The notes beneath the pieces are model-generated. The model made no database searches, was not told where the DNA came from, and was given only the letters and a program-made list of their open reading frames with translations. Positions 43,194-52,957 of a stretch of DNA of 64,000 nt are shown one piece after another. The stretch comes from Cupriavidus necator. GTDB taxonomy: Bacteria > Pseudomonadota > Gammaproteobacteria > Burkholderiales > Burkholderiaceae. How positions within the stretch are numbered: position 1 is the stretch's first letter; every line of letters starts with the position of its first letter. Made by a program: the position numbers and the translations under genes. The stretch is from NCBI GenBank assembly GCA_022041995.1, contig CP074381.1, forward strand, positions 3,968,001 through 4,032,000. The letters are read 5' to 3'.

Positions 43194-44231
43194 CTATTTT
43201 GCCTCAAGAATCCAGCCCACCATGGCCTGCAGGTCCGAATCCGGGATCTGCGGCTGCGGCGGCATCGGCACGCTGCCCCATGCGCCCTGCCCGCCCGCCT
43301 TGACCTTGCGCGCCAGCGCGGCATGCGCGTCCTGGCCCTTGTACTTGCCGGCGATGTCGGCAAAGGACGGCCCCACCAGCTTGCGGTCCATCGCGTGGCA
43401 GGCCATGCACTGGTACTGGCTGGTGAGCCGCGCGCCTGGCGCGGCCGGTCCGGAAGATGCTGATGCAGCCCTTTTTGATGCGGCATTGCCCGCGGCCACG
43501 CCGCGCACCGGGCCGAAGGTCCGCTGCTGCTGCGCCAGCTCGCCATGGGCATCGCGGGCATAGTCCGGTATCGACGAGGCAATCACCACCTTGCTGGCGC
43601 AGTCCTTCATGCAGGCCGTATTGCGCGTGTCCGGGCGGCCGCGCCCCGGCCACAGACCGTGGCCGGTGGTCATGCCGTCGCGGTTGGGCATGCGCCGCTG
43701 GACCTCGGCGATATTGGCGTCAGACAGCGTGAAGTCGGCCGTGACGATCTCGCCCAGGTTGAGCAGGTAGGCGGTGACCGCGTAGACGTCGTCAGGGCTC
43801 AGGCTCTTGGGCGCGTTCCACGGCATGGCGCGGTGGATGTAGTCCCATAGCGTGCTGACGGTGCTGACCTTCATCAACGTGGTGCGGTACGGCTGGTTGC
43901 CGGTCATGCCGGCCACGCGGCCGCGCTTGATGTCTTCGGCGGTGGTGCCGCCGACCAGCGGCGTGAACACCTCGTTGGATTCGCCGAAGTCGCCGTGGCA
44001 CGACGCGCACTTGCCGTCCCAGACCTTCTGCCCCTGCGCCACCGTGCCGCTGCCCCTGGGCAGGCCCTGGAAGTCCGGGCGCACGTCGATGTCCCACGCG
44101 GCGACTTCCGCGGGCGTCGCGGTGCGGCCAAGTGCCGCACGCGCGTCGGCCGTGCCCGCCCACGCCGGGGCGGCGCTGATGGCTGCCAGCATGAAGGCGG
44201 CGGCGGTCCTGAGCTCAGCCCACGTGGACAT
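43194..44231 (-). CDS. soxD: SoxD, diheme cytochrome c subunit of sulfane dehydrogenase
   Basis: The 345-residue electron-transfer subunit of SoxCD. It has a signal peptide and two heme motifs: CASCHGDFGE near the N-terminus and CMACHAMDRKLVG in the C-terminal class I domain. Between them lies a Cys-containing linker (NTACMKDCASKV). The start overlaps the end of soxC by 17 bases, with GAGGTG before the ATG, so the two are co-translated. Confidence 0.94.
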   Translation of the reverse strand: MSTWAELRTAAAFMLAAISAAPAWAGTADARAALGRTATPAEVAAWDIDVRPDFQGLPRGSGTVAQGQKVWDGKCASCHGDFGESNEVFTPLVGGTTAEDIKRGRVAGMTGNQPYRTTLMKVSTVSTLWDYIHRAMPWNAPKSLSPDDVYAVTAYLLNLGEIVTADFTLSDANIAEVQRRMPNRDGMTTGHGLWPGRGRPDTRNTACMKDCASKVVIASSIPDYARDAHGELAQQQRTFGPVRGVAAGNAASKRAASASSGPAAPGARLTSQYQCMACHAMDRKLVGPSFADIAGKYKGQDAHAALARKVKAGGQGAWGSVPMPPQPQIPDSDLQAMVGWILEAK

Positions 44232-45564
44232 TGGACACCTCGCCGCCTGCCGCCACCTGCCAGCTCTGGATCGCGTTGTTGTGGTAGATCGAGCGCGTGC
44301 CGCGCACCGCGCGCAGCTGCCCCAGCTTCGGCTGCACGTAGCCGGTGTCGTCGATCGCGCGGCTTTGCAGGATGGCGGGGCCGCCGTCCCAGACCCAGTC
44401 CAGGTTGAAGCGCGTCAGGCACTTGGACAGCACCGGCGCCTCCAGCCGCGCGCTGCGCCAGTTGCGCCCGCCGTCGGTCGAGACATCGACACGCCTGATG
44501 CGCCCGCGCCCCGACCACGCCAGCCCGCTGATGTTGTAGAAGCCCTTGCCCACCAGTTGCTGCCCGCCCGAAGGCGTGGTGATGACCGACTTGCACTCCT
44601 GGATCGAGGTGTACTGGCGCAGCTTGCCGTCCGGCATCATGTCCACGTAGTGGATGGTCTCGTCCTTGGCGTTCCAGGGCTGGTCGCCCAGTTCGAGCCG
44701 GCGCAGCCACTTGACCCACGACACCCCCTGCACGCCCGGCACCACCAGCCGCAGCGGATAGCCGTTCTCGGGGCGCAGCATCTCGCCGTTCATGCCCCAG
44801 GCAACGAGGATCTCGTCGGCCAGTTCCATCGGGATGGTGCGCGTCATCGACGAGCCATCGCCGCCTTCGGCCAGCAGGTAGCGGCCGCGGCGCAGGTCGG
44901 CGCCGGCATCGTCCAGCAGCACCCGCAGCGGCACGCCGGTGAACTCGCAGCACGACAGCATGCCGTGGGTGTACTGGACGGTGGGCACGGCCACGTTGCC
45001 CCATTCCATGCCGGTATTGGCGCCGCATTCGATGAAATGCATGCGCGACACCGCCGGCAGGCGCATCAGGTCGTCCATGGTGTAGACCCGCGGCGTGCGC
45101 ACCAGGCCATTGAGCATCAGGCGGTGACGAGCCGGGTCGATATCGTGCCAGCCCTGGTGGTGACGCTCGAAATGCAGGCCGTTGGGCGTGATGATGCCGA
45201 AGAAGCCCTGCAGCGGCGCGAAGGCAACCGAAGCAGCGGAGACGCGCGTCAGGCCCGGCGACTCGCGCCGCACCAGGTTCTTCTCATGCACGGAGGGCTG
45301 CCCGTACGGGCGTGCCGCCACCGGCTGGCCGAGCGAGGTGGCCCATGGCTGCGGCTGCAGGATGGCAGGATCGCCGTCGGCCGCCAACGCCTGGCGGCCC
45401 GCCGTGGCGGCGGCAATCCCCGCGGCCGCGCCCAGGAAGCTCTTGCGCAGGAAGTCGCGCCGCGGCGCATCCAGGCCGTGCCGGCCGATGTCCTGCTGCA
45501 GCGATGCGCTGACGAAGTGCTCGGGCGCGGGCACGATGCGCCCGGGCCGGTTCCGTTCCTGCAA
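44215..45564 (-). CDS. soxC: SoxC, molybdenum subunit of sulfane dehydrogenase
   Basis: A sulfite-oxidase-family molybdoprotein that oxidises the sulfane sulfur on SoxY. The twin-arginine signal is RRDFLRKSFLG. The molybdopterin domain follows, with the Mo-coordinating cysteine in HFIECGANTG, and then the dimerisation domain to the C-terminus. A TTG at 45564 is preferred as start because GGAGGAG lies six bases upstream; a GTG at 45591 is the longest possibility. It is downstream of soxR. Confidence 0.94.
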   Translation of the reverse strand: MQERNRPGRIVPAPEHFVSASLQQDIGRHGLDAPRRDFLRKSFLGAAAGIAAATAGRQALAADGDPAILQPQPWATSLGQPVAARPYGQPSVHEKNLVRRESPGLTRVSAASVAFAPLQGFFGIITPNGLHFERHHQGWHDIDPARHRLMLNGLVRTPRVYTMDDLMRLPAVSRMHFIECGANTGMEWGNVAVPTVQYTHGMLSCCEFTGVPLRVLLDDAGADLRRGRYLLAEGGDGSSMTRTIPMELADEILVAWGMNGEMLRPENGYPLRLVVPGVQGVSWVKWLRRLELGDQPWNAKDETIHYVDMMPDGKLRQYTSIQECKSVITTPSGGQQLVGKGFYNISGLAWSGRGRIRRVDVSTDGGRNWRSARLEAPVLSKCLTRFNLDWVWDGGPAILQSRAIDDTGYVQPKLGQLRAVRGTRSIYHNNAIQSWQVAAGGEVSNVHVG

Positions 45565-45672
45565 ATCGGTCTCCTCCGGCGCGCTCGCCACGGTCCCCCG
45601 GACCGGTCGGCGTGCCTGTTGTCGGGCCGCTGCAGCGGGTGCGGCAGCGTTCCGTTTGCCGGAAGAGCTGAG

Positions 45673-46056
45673 CTAGCCTGCCGTGCGCCGCCTGCGCGCC
45701 GGGGCTTCGGGTGCCGGCTGTGCCATGAAGCGGTCGACCACGCCGGAGGACAAGGCGCTGTCCTCCAGCCGGCTCGCCACCTGCACGCAGACCGTGCGGC
45801 ACAGCTCGATCACGCTTTCGTCCGCAATGGCGTAGAACACCAGGTTCGCCTCCTTGCGGCGCGACAGCACGCCCGAGCGGTACATCGCGTTGAGATGCCG
45901 CGACACATTGGTCTGCGACGAACCCACCGTCTCGACCACCGTGCTGACCGGTTTCTCGCCATCGCACAAGGCGTGCAGGATCTTCAGCCGCGTCGGCTCC
46001 GCCAACAGGCTGAAGTAGCCCGATACCTTTTCGAATACGCGATCCAGCTCTTCCAT
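45673..46056 (-). CDS. soxR: ArsR-family regulator SoxR
   Basis: An ArsR-type repressor with the winged-helix core (YFSLLAEPTRLKILHALCDGEKPVSTVVETVGSSQTNVSRHLNAMYRSGVL). SoxR proteins keep sox genes off until a sulfur species modifies paired cysteines; Cys are present in LHALCDGE and LCRTVCVQV. The ATG at 46056 (MEELDRVF) gives the usual length of 127 residues and leaves the dyad at 46074-46095 as an operator; a longer frame runs to a GTG at 46107. It is upstream of soxC on the same strand. Confidence 0.92.
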   Translation of the reverse strand: MEELDRVFEKVSGYFSLLAEPTRLKILHALCDGEKPVSTVVETVGSSQTNVSRHLNAMYRSGVLSRRKEANLVFYAIADESVIELCRTVCVQVASRLEDSALSSGVVDRFMAQPAPEAPARRRRTAG

Positions 46057-46073
46057 GGCGTCTAATATATTCG

Positions 46074-46095
46074 TATATGCGTGAATGCGCATATA
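46074..46095. promoter_or_regulatory. Candidate SoxR operator
   Basis: Perfect 8-bp arms TATATGCG and CGCATATA around TGAATG, just upstream of the preferred soxR start, in an A/T-rich patch (TAATATATTCG beside it). Position and symmetry suit an ArsR-family operator controlling soxR and the sox genes downstream. Confidence 0.55.
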
Positions 46096-46140
46096 GTGTT
46101 TACCCACTGATGCAGCACAGCATATGGATGTTCGGTCGGA

Positions 46141-47030
46141 TCAGCGGCGCGCCAGCGCCCTGCCCGTCCACAGGCGCTGGCCGTACACATTGACCAGCAG
46201 CCCGGCCATCACCACTGCCGCGCCCGCCCACTGCGCGCCGGAAAGGTCTTCGCCCAGCAGCACATGCGCCGACACCAGCCCCACCACCGGCACCAGCAGC
46301 GTCAGCGGCGCCACCTGGCTGGCCGGGTAGCGCGTCAGCAGCCGGCCCCACATGGTGTAGCCAAACACCGTCGCCGCAAAGGCCAGGTAGGCCACGGCAA
46401 ACACGGCCATGCCGACACGTGGGTGAGGCTCTGCGCGATGCGCGCCGGGCCCTCGACCCACAGCGACAGCAGCGCGAAGGGCACGATCGGGATCAGCGCG
46501 CCCCAGATCACCAACCCCAGCAGGTCGACCGGGCCGATCGTCTTGCTGACGATATTGCCGCTGGCCCAGCAAAAGGCCGCGCACAGCGTCAATACAAAGC
46601 CCGCCACGCTCATGCCGCCCGCGCTGCCGGCGCCGGCCCCGATCAAGGCGAGCCCGCCCGCCGCCACCGCCATGCCCGCAATGTTGTGCCAGCGCACCGG
46701 CTCGCCCAGCCACATCGCCGCAATGGCCAGCGTGAAGAAGGCCTGCGACTGCAGCACCAGCGAGGCCAGTCCGGCCGGCATGCCGACCGCCATGGCGTAG
46801 AACAGGAAGGCGAACTGGCCCAGGCTGATGGTGACGCCGTAGGCCAGCAGCAGCCGCCACGGCACGCGCGGGCGTGGCACGAAGAAGATCGCCGGAAACG
46901 CCACCAGCAGGAAGCGCAGCGCACCCAGCAGCATCGGCGGCACGCCCGCCAGGCCAACTTTGATGACGACGAAGTTGACGCCCCAGACACAGACAATGGC
47001 GAGGGCGAGGAGACGGTCTCTGGCTTGCAT
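46141..47030 (-). CDS. EamA (DMT) family transporter, broken by an apparent one-base deletion
   Basis: A drug/metabolite-type exporter of about 296 residues with ten membrane segments. The first half, from MQARDRLLALAIVCVWGVNF to the sixth helix, is in one frame up to LSLWVEGPARIAQS. The second half (MAVFAVAYLAFAATVFGYTMWG and later EamA repeat) is in another. Adding one base around 46411-46426 rejoins them. It lies between fccB and soxR but has no known link to sulfur oxidation; it is probably an inserted neighbour. Cysteine or sulfur-compound export cannot be judged. Confidence 0.82.
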
Positions 47031-47139
47031 GAGGGGGCTGGGGGACGGCCCGGCGGAGTGCCGGACGAAACCCATAGGGTAGCAGCCCGCGGCCTTCGAG
47101 GCTCGCCCCTGCCGCGCGGCGGGGCGAGCCGTCCTGCCC

Positions 47140-48405
47140 CTACCCCAGCATCTCCGCCCAGATGCCCTTTGCCCACGCCAGTGCGTAGTCGCCTTCGAGC
47201 TGGTTCGGCGCCTCCGACAGCCCGCCCGATCCCGGCACCGTGACCATGGTCTTCTGCGCCGCGTCATAGCGATGCACGCTGGCCACGTGCACCGCCTCGC
47301 GGTCGGAGGTGAAGCTGTAGCAGGTGTTGTTGTAGAGCGGCTGCGGGTCGGGTGCCCGGCCCGACAGCAGCGCGACCATGGCCGCGGCCGCGACCTTGCC
47401 ATGCTGGTTGGCCATATGGCCCGACTTGGGCATCAGCGGCGCGATCTGGATGGCATCGCCGATCACGTGGATATTGGACGCGGCGCGCGACTCGAAGGTG
47501 ACGAAATCCACTTCGCACCACTTGCCATTGGCCGTGGCCAGCCCCGCCGATACCGCGATCGCGCCGGCGCGCTGGGGCGGCAGCACATTGAGCACATCGG
47601 CGCGCTCGTCGTCCTGCACCTCGAACTTGAGCGTGCGCGTGGCGGGGTCCACATCCACCGCGTTGAACTGCGGCCGGTATTCCACCAGGCCCGGGTACTG
47701 CGACGCCCACACCTTGCGGAACAGCCCGGCCTTGGAGGTGATGTCCGGGTTGGCATCGAGGATCAGCACCTTGCTGCGCGGCTTGTGCTGCCTGAAGTAG
47801 TACGCCACCTGGCAGGCGCGCTCGTACGGTCCCGGCGGGCAGCGGTACGGCGCCAGCGGGATGCTGATGGCATAGGTGCCGCCGTCCGGCATGGCCTCCA
47901 GCTGGCGGCGCAGCGCCACGGTCTGCGGGCCGGCCTTCCAGGCGTGCAGGATCTGGTCGCCGCCGGGCTGCGTCAGTCCGGGCAGCGCATCGCTCATCAT
48001 TTCGACGCCGGGCGACAGCAGCAGGCGGTCGTACGGCAGCGTGGAGCCGCCCGCGAGGCGCACGGTCCGTTTGGCCGGGTCGATGGCCACGGCGGTATCG
48101 CGCACCAGCCGCACGCCGTGGCGGCGCACCAGGGCGTCGTACGGCAAGGTCAGGTCCGCCAGCTGCCGGCTGCCGCCGAGCACCAGGTTCGACAGCGGGC
48201 AGGAGATAAAGGCCGGATTGGGTTCGACCAGCGTGACCTCGATCGCCTGCCCGCTCCACTCGCGCAGGTAGCGCGCAGCGGTGGCGCCGCCGTAGCCGCC
48301 ACCCACCACCACCACCTTGGCCGGCGCCGCGGCGCGTGCCGCCCTGACCCCGACCGAGCCCAGTACTGCGGCGCCCGCGGCGCCCAGGAAGCTTCGTCTT
48401 TGCAT
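47140..48405 (-). CDS. soxF: Flavocytochrome c sulfide dehydrogenase flavoprotein (FccB/SoxF)
   Basis: A 421-residue periplasmic FAD protein of the sulfide dehydrogenase family. It has a twin-arginine signal (MQRRSFLGAAGAAVLGS), an FAD-binding GxGxxG (VVVVGGGYGGATAARYL), redox cysteines in FISCPLSN and YRCPPGPYERACQ, and a C-terminal FCSD domain. SoxF or FccB enzymes oxidise sulfide to sulfur or assist Sox activity. The start at 48405 is the signal peptide ATG; the frame is open to 48486. It is paired with the cytochrome gene upstream. Confidence 0.93.
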   Translation of the reverse strand: MQRRSFLGAAGAAVLGSVGVRAARAAAPAKVVVVGGGYGGATAARYLREWSGQAIEVTLVEPNPAFISCPLSNLVLGGSRQLADLTLPYDALVRRHGVRLVRDTAVAIDPAKRTVRLAGGSTLPYDRLLLSPGVEMMSDALPGLTQPGGDQILHAWKAGPQTVALRRQLEAMPDGGTYAISIPLAPYRCPPGPYERACQVAYYFRQHKPRSKVLILDANPDITSKAGLFRKVWASQYPGLVEYRPQFNAVDVDPATRTLKFEVQDDERADVLNVLPPQRAGAIAVSAGLATANGKWCEVDFVTFESRAASNIHVIGDAIQIAPLMPKSGHMANQHGKVAAAAMVALLSGRAPDPQPLYNNTCYSFTSDREAVHVASVHRYDAAQKTMVTVPGSGGLSEAPNQLEGDYALAWAKGIWAEMLG

Positions 48406-48421
48406 TGGTCGTCCCCTGCTG

Positions 48422-48772
48422 TCAGCGCACCGCGGCGAACCACGCCGTGATGGCCGCGATCTGGTCGTCGCTGTAGCCCTTGGCAATCTGGTGCATCACC
48501 GTGGCGGGCCGCGCGCCGGCCTTGAAGGCCTGCATCTGCCCGGCCAGTTCCGCTTGCGGGCGGCCGGCCAGCGGCGGGATTGTGCTGCCCGCCGGCGCAC
48601 GCCCGGCAGGGCCGTGGCAGCTGGTGCAGGCGGCGGCCTGGCTGCGCGCGCGCAGCGCGGCATCGGTGGCAGGGGCGGCGCGGTCTGCCGACAGCGACGG
48701 CTGGACGCCGCACAGCGCCGCGGCCAGCAGCGCCAGCCGCAGCAACACAGCGGGCCGGGGGAAGATTGTCAT
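48422..48772 (-). CDS. Cytochrome c subunit (FccA/SoxE-like)
   Basis: A 116-residue exported class I cytochrome c with signal segment LLRLALLAAALCGVQPSLSA and heme motif CTSCHGPAGRAP, then LAGRPQAELAGQMQAFK and a Met in TVMHQIAKGYSD. Position just upstream of fccB identifies it as the electron-accepting cytochrome subunit (SoxE/FccA). First gene of this minus-strand series. Confidence 0.88.
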   Translation of the reverse strand: MTIFPRPAVLLRLALLAAALCGVQPSLSADRAAPATDAALRARSQAAACTSCHGPAGRAPAGSTIPPLAGRPQAELAGQMQAFKAGARPATVMHQIAKGYSDDQIAAITAWFAAVR

Positions 48773-48881
48773 GGTCTCGTTCCGTGTGGGGGCCGGCGCT
48801 GGATTCCGCTGGGGGCGGCCGGCGTGGCAACCGTAGCACATCGGGCGGGGACGGTGTGCGCTGAAAACCGCAGAAGGACAA

Positions 48882-48907
48882 ACGGCGTCCGCATGAGCGG
48901 ACGCCGT
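48882..48907 (-). terminator. Hairpin downstream of dolP
   Basis: A perfect 11-bp stem ACGGCGTCCGC / GCGGACGCCGT with loop ATGA. It lies between dolP and the cytochrome gene, both on the minus strand, and probably terminates dolP. The T tract is weak (GTTTGTCCTT). Confidence 0.6.
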
Positions 48908-48942
48908 CGAGATCGACCCCGGACGCCGGACGGGGCGCGGGC

Positions 48943-49802
48943 TCAGGGCAGGCTGCGCCCCGGCGGCAGCGTCACCGGCGCAGTCACCGGCGCGGCGACC
49001 GGGCTGGTGGTCGCCGTGGTGCCAGCGGCGGCACCGGCCGGCGCATCGACCGGACCGCCCACGCCCGGCACCGACTGCACCGGCGCCGGCGTGCCGACAT
49101 TGCCGTCGAACGACGGGTTTTGCGAAGAGGAAGCTGAGTCCAGGCGCGCGCGCTCGGTGTCGTTGACGTAGTCGAAGGCCTTGACCACCTTGGTCACGCC
49201 CGAGGCATTGCGCGCCACGTCGGTGGCGCGGTCGCCCTCGGCGGCGGTGACCACGCCCAGCAGGTAGACCACGCTCTTCTCGGTGGTGACCTTGATCGAG
49301 TTGGACGGCACGCCCTCGGCGGTCATCAGCAGGGTCTTGACCTTGCTGGTCAGGTAGGCGTCCTGGCTCTGGGTCATGAAGCCCGGCGAGTTGACGACCT
49401 CCAGCTCATTGATCACCACGCGCGCATTCTGCAGGCCGCGCACATACTGCTCGACCTGCTGCTTGACGGTGTCGTTGCTGGCTTCGCCGGTCAGCAGCAC
49501 CTTGCGGTTGAACACGGTCACGTTGACGCGGGCCTGGCCACTGTAGCGCGAGTTGATGGTGTTCTCGGCCTCGAGCTGCAGGCCGCGGTCCACGGTCTGG
49601 GTGGCGGCCGGGCGGCGGTCGGTGGCCATGGCCACGCCGGTCCCCATGGCGCCGGCGATCACGGGGAAGCAGCCGGCCAGCTGGGTGGCGCAGACCAGCA
49701 CGGCCGCCGCGGCCAGGCTGGCGCGGCCAAGGCCGGCGGTGCGGGAAGGATGGCGCGCGCCGGCGCCGTTCCGGGGGCTTGCGTAGTGGGCAGGTTCGTC
49801 AT
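48943..49802 (-). CDS. dolP: BON-domain outer-membrane lipoprotein DolP (YraP), broken by an apparent one-base deletion
   Basis: Lipoprotein with two BON domains that supports outer-membrane integrity in enterics. AAGGA lies six bases before the ATG at 49802, but this frame ends in a nonsense stretch. Adding one C to a C run (G5 on the plus strand, 49773-49777) joins it to the downstream frame. That gives a basic n-region, SLAAAAVLVCATQLAGC (lipobox LAGC), two BON domains (about residues 75-140 and 150-220) and an Ala/Pro/Gly tail, 286 residues in all. The lipid-modified Cys would be near residue 38. The yraN-diaA-dolP order matches other proteobacteria. Confidence 0.88.
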
Positions 49803-49849
49803 GCGGTCCTTGCTGTGGCTGGATGTTGGGAATGGTTGGAAGGGCAGGA

Positions 49850-50482
<633 letters not shown>

Positions 50483-50499
50483 TTAGGGTCTGCCGCGCA

Positions 50500-50898
50500 T
50501 TATGAACCAGCCCCGGCGGCATCCTGGTCAAAGGCATGCTGCAGCCAGTCCAGCCGGCCGGGTTCCAGGGCCACCACGTCGAAGCGGCATGGCGGCACCT
50601 GCGCCAGCGTGGCCAGGTAGTGCGCGGCCGCCAGCAGCACGCGGCGTTGCTTGGCCGGCGTGACGCTGGCGGCCGCGCCGCCGAAGCCCTGGCCGCTGCG
50701 CTGGCGCACCTCCACGAACACCAGCGTGCCGTCCGGCGCGCGCATGACCAGGTCGATCTCGCCGCCTTTGCAGCGATAATTGCGAACCACGGGCTCCAGG
50801 CCCTGGCGCCGCAGGTATGCCAGGGCCCGGTCCTCCGCCTGCGCACCGCGTAGCTGTGTGGTTTGCAACTGCGTGGTGGATTTGAATGATCGCATCAA
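50500..50898 (-). CDS. yraN: YraN, UPF0102 nuclease-like protein
   Basis: A 132-residue protein of the UPF0102 family with a restriction-endonuclease-like core. Active-site-type residues are seen in the sequence GGEIDLVMRAPDGTLVFVEVRQR (Glu, Asp, Glu pattern), plus RNYRCKG. The function is unproven in most organisms. It is divergent from rsmI with a 15-base gap, and diaA follows on its strand. Confidence 0.92.
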   Translation of the reverse strand: MMRSFKSTTQLQTTQLRGAQAEDRALAYLRRQGLEPVVRNYRCKGGEIDLVMRAPDGTLVFVEVRQRSGQGFGGAAASVTPAKQRRVLLAAAHYLATLAQVPPCRFDVVALEPGRLDWLQHAFDQDAAGAGS

Positions 50899-50913
50899 CG
50901 GAAGTTCTCAAGC

Positions 50914-51822
50914 ATGAGTGACTGGATCTCCCTGGCGGCCAGCCAGTCCTACCCGGCCGGCACCCTTTATGTGGTGGCCACGCCCATCGGCAACGTCGCC
51001 GACCTGTCGCTGCGCGCGCTGCATGTGCTCGGCCTGGCCGACGCCGTGGCCTGCGAAGACACCCGCAATACCGGCCAGCTGCTGTCGCGCGTGGGCTTGC
51101 ATCGGCCGCTGATGGCCGTGCACGAGCACAACGAGCGCGAGGCTGCGGGCCGCATCGCGGCGCGCCTGGCGGCCGGCGAGCGCATCGCCTACGTCTCGGA
51201 CGCCGGCACGCCGGGCATCTCCGACCCGGGTGCGCGCCTGGTCGAGGCGGTGCGCGGCGCCGGCCATCCGGTGGTGCCGCTGCCCGGCCCCAGTGCCGCG
51301 GTGGCCGCGCTGTCGGTGGCGGGCGACATGCTCGATGCCGGCGAGGGCCGCTTCACCTTTGCCGGCTTCCTGCCCAGCAAGCCCAGGGCGCGCACCGAGG
51401 CCATCGCCCGGCTGGCGGCGCTGGACCACGCCTGGGTCTGCTACGAGGCGCCGCACCGCATCGCCGACACGCTGGCCGCGCTGGCCGCGGGCCTGCCAGG
51501 CGAGCGCCGGCTGCTGGTCGGGCGTGAACTGACCAAGCTGTTCGAGGACATCGCGGTGCTGCCGGTGGCGCAGGCGCCGGCCTGGCTGGCCGCCGACCCG
51601 AACCGGGCCAAGGGGGAATTCGTGCTGGTGGTGGAAGGCGCTGGCGCGGCAACTGCCGCGGATGGCTTGCCGGATGCCGAAGCCCAGCGCGTGCTGGCGC
51701 TGCTGCTGGCGGAGTTGCCGGCCAAGCGCGCCGCCAAGCTGGCGGCCGCGATTACCGGGGCCGGCACCGATGCGCTCTACCAGCTGGCGCTGGCACAGCG
51801 CGCGGGGCGGGCAGAGGACTGA
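50914..51822 (+). CDS. rsmI: 16S rRNA 2'-O-ribose C1402 methyltransferase RsmI
   Basis: SAM-dependent tetrapyrrole-methylase-fold enzyme that methylates C1402 of 16S rRNA. The 302-residue protein has the family signatures GTLYVVATPIGNVADLSLRAL, VACEDTRNTGQLLSRVG, SDAGTPGISDPGARLVEAV and VPLPGPSAAVAAL. Its length and arrangement next to divergent yraN are the standard proteobacterial layout. The first Met is supported by the SAM-fold N-terminus; GGAAG lies upstream. Confidence 0.96.
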   Translation: MSDWISLAASQSYPAGTLYVVATPIGNVADLSLRALHVLGLADAVACEDTRNTGQLLSRVGLHRPLMAVHEHNEREAAGRIAARLAAGERIAYVSDAGTPGISDPGARLVEAVRGAGHPVVPLPGPSAAVAALSVAGDMLDAGEGRFTFAGFLPSKPRARTEAIARLAALDHAWVCYEAPHRIADTLAALAAGLPGERRLLVGRELTKLFEDIAVLPVAQAPAWLAADPNRAKGEFVLVVEGAGAATAADGLPDAEAQRVLALLLAELPAKRAAKLAAAITGAGTDALYQLALAQRAGRAED

Positions 51823-51909
51823 CGCGGCCCGTGCATGGTCCCGGGGTTGGGAGGAGGAAGGTGAAGCAGAGGTGTCAGCGCGCGGCGGCATGCGGCGGCG
51901 CTGCCCTTG

Positions 51910-52677
51910 TCAGCGCCGTGTGCGCTTGACGGTCTTGCCGCTGGCCCTGGTCGACTTGCGCGCCTTGGCGGGCGCCAGCGAGTTGGCCAGTTCCGGCACG
52001 GATACGTCGTCGTCGCCGCTGCCGTCGCCGGCCTCGGTGCCGCCGGCATCGACCTGCGGACCCAGCGCGGCCACTTCAGTGCGCGTCAGGCGGCGGATTT
52101 CGACGTTCGTCGCGCCGCGTTCGACAAAGCCGAGGCGGCGTGCAGCGCCGAAGGACACGTCCAGTACACGGTTGCCGTGGTACGGCCCGCGGTCATTGAT
52201 GCGAAGCACTGCTACCTTGTTATTGCGCAGGTTGCGCACCAGCACCCAGCTGTCGAGCGGCAGCGAAGGATGGGCGGCGGTCATGGCGCGCATGTCGAAG
52301 CGTTCGCCGTTGGCGGTCTTGCGGCCGTGGAATCCCTTGCCGTACCAGGACGCGACGCCGCGCTGCTCGAACGTGCCGACGTCTGCGCGCAGGCCCTCCA
52401 GCGAGCTGCCGCTGCGGCCTTCGTCCGCGTCATAGCCGAACAGGTTCCAGCTGCCGCTGTCCGAGGCACGCGCGGACTTGTCGGCGTCGGTGCGATCGGT
52501 CTTGCCGGCCTTGCCGTTCTTTGCCGCGCGCGTGGGCACGGCGCCAGCGTTATCGTTGCTTGCGTGGTCGCCTTCAGGGGGCGTGGCACAGGCAGCCAGC
52601 ACCACGGCGCACGCGGTGCATGCGCCGAGCTTGGCCAGCCGTTGCCAGCGCTTAACGAGAGCGGAGATCCGTAACAT
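51910..52677 (-). CDS. rlpA: RlpA-family septal lytic transglycosylase lipoprotein
   Basis: A 255-residue exported protein. The signal peptide ends in a lipobox VVLAAC, suggesting an outer-membrane lipoprotein. A double-psi beta-barrel follows from about residue 108 (GVASWYGKGFHGRKTANGERF, then LRINDRGPYHGNRVLDVSF). It lacks the C-terminal SPOR domain of many RlpA proteins; instead the tail is acidic and then basic (KARKSTRASGKTVKRTRR). Divergent from the MBL gene. Confidence 0.9.
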   Translation of the reverse strand: MLRISALVKRWQRLAKLGACTACAVVLAACATPPEGDHASNDNAGAVPTRAAKNGKAGKTDRTDADKSARASDSGSWNLFGYDADEGRSGSSLEGLRADVGTFEQRGVASWYGKGFHGRKTANGERFDMRAMTAAHPSLPLDSWVLVRNLRNNKVAVLRINDRGPYHGNRVLDVSFGAARRLGFVERGATNVEIRRLTRTEVAALGPQVDAGGTEAGDGSGDDDVSVPELANSLAPAKARKSTRASGKTVKRTRR

Positions 52678-52957
52678 GGGCGGCAGTCTAACATTGACCC
52701 TATACGACTATCCCTTTCATTTTGTTACGAAATCTGTACGATTTCGCACCATCGTGGCCTATCTGCCCGGAATCCCGCTTGTGGCAAGGGATTCCCGCCC
52801 GAGACGGGGCTTTTGTGCGGGTAATGCATGATGCACACAACTTGCATCGGGGCGGTGTATCGCCGCCCGGCGCTACAATGCTGGGCACTGCCCGGCGTCC
52901 GTGCGGGCCAGTCCGTGGCGCCCGGCCAGAAGGCGCCTGGCGCACAAGAAATCTTCC

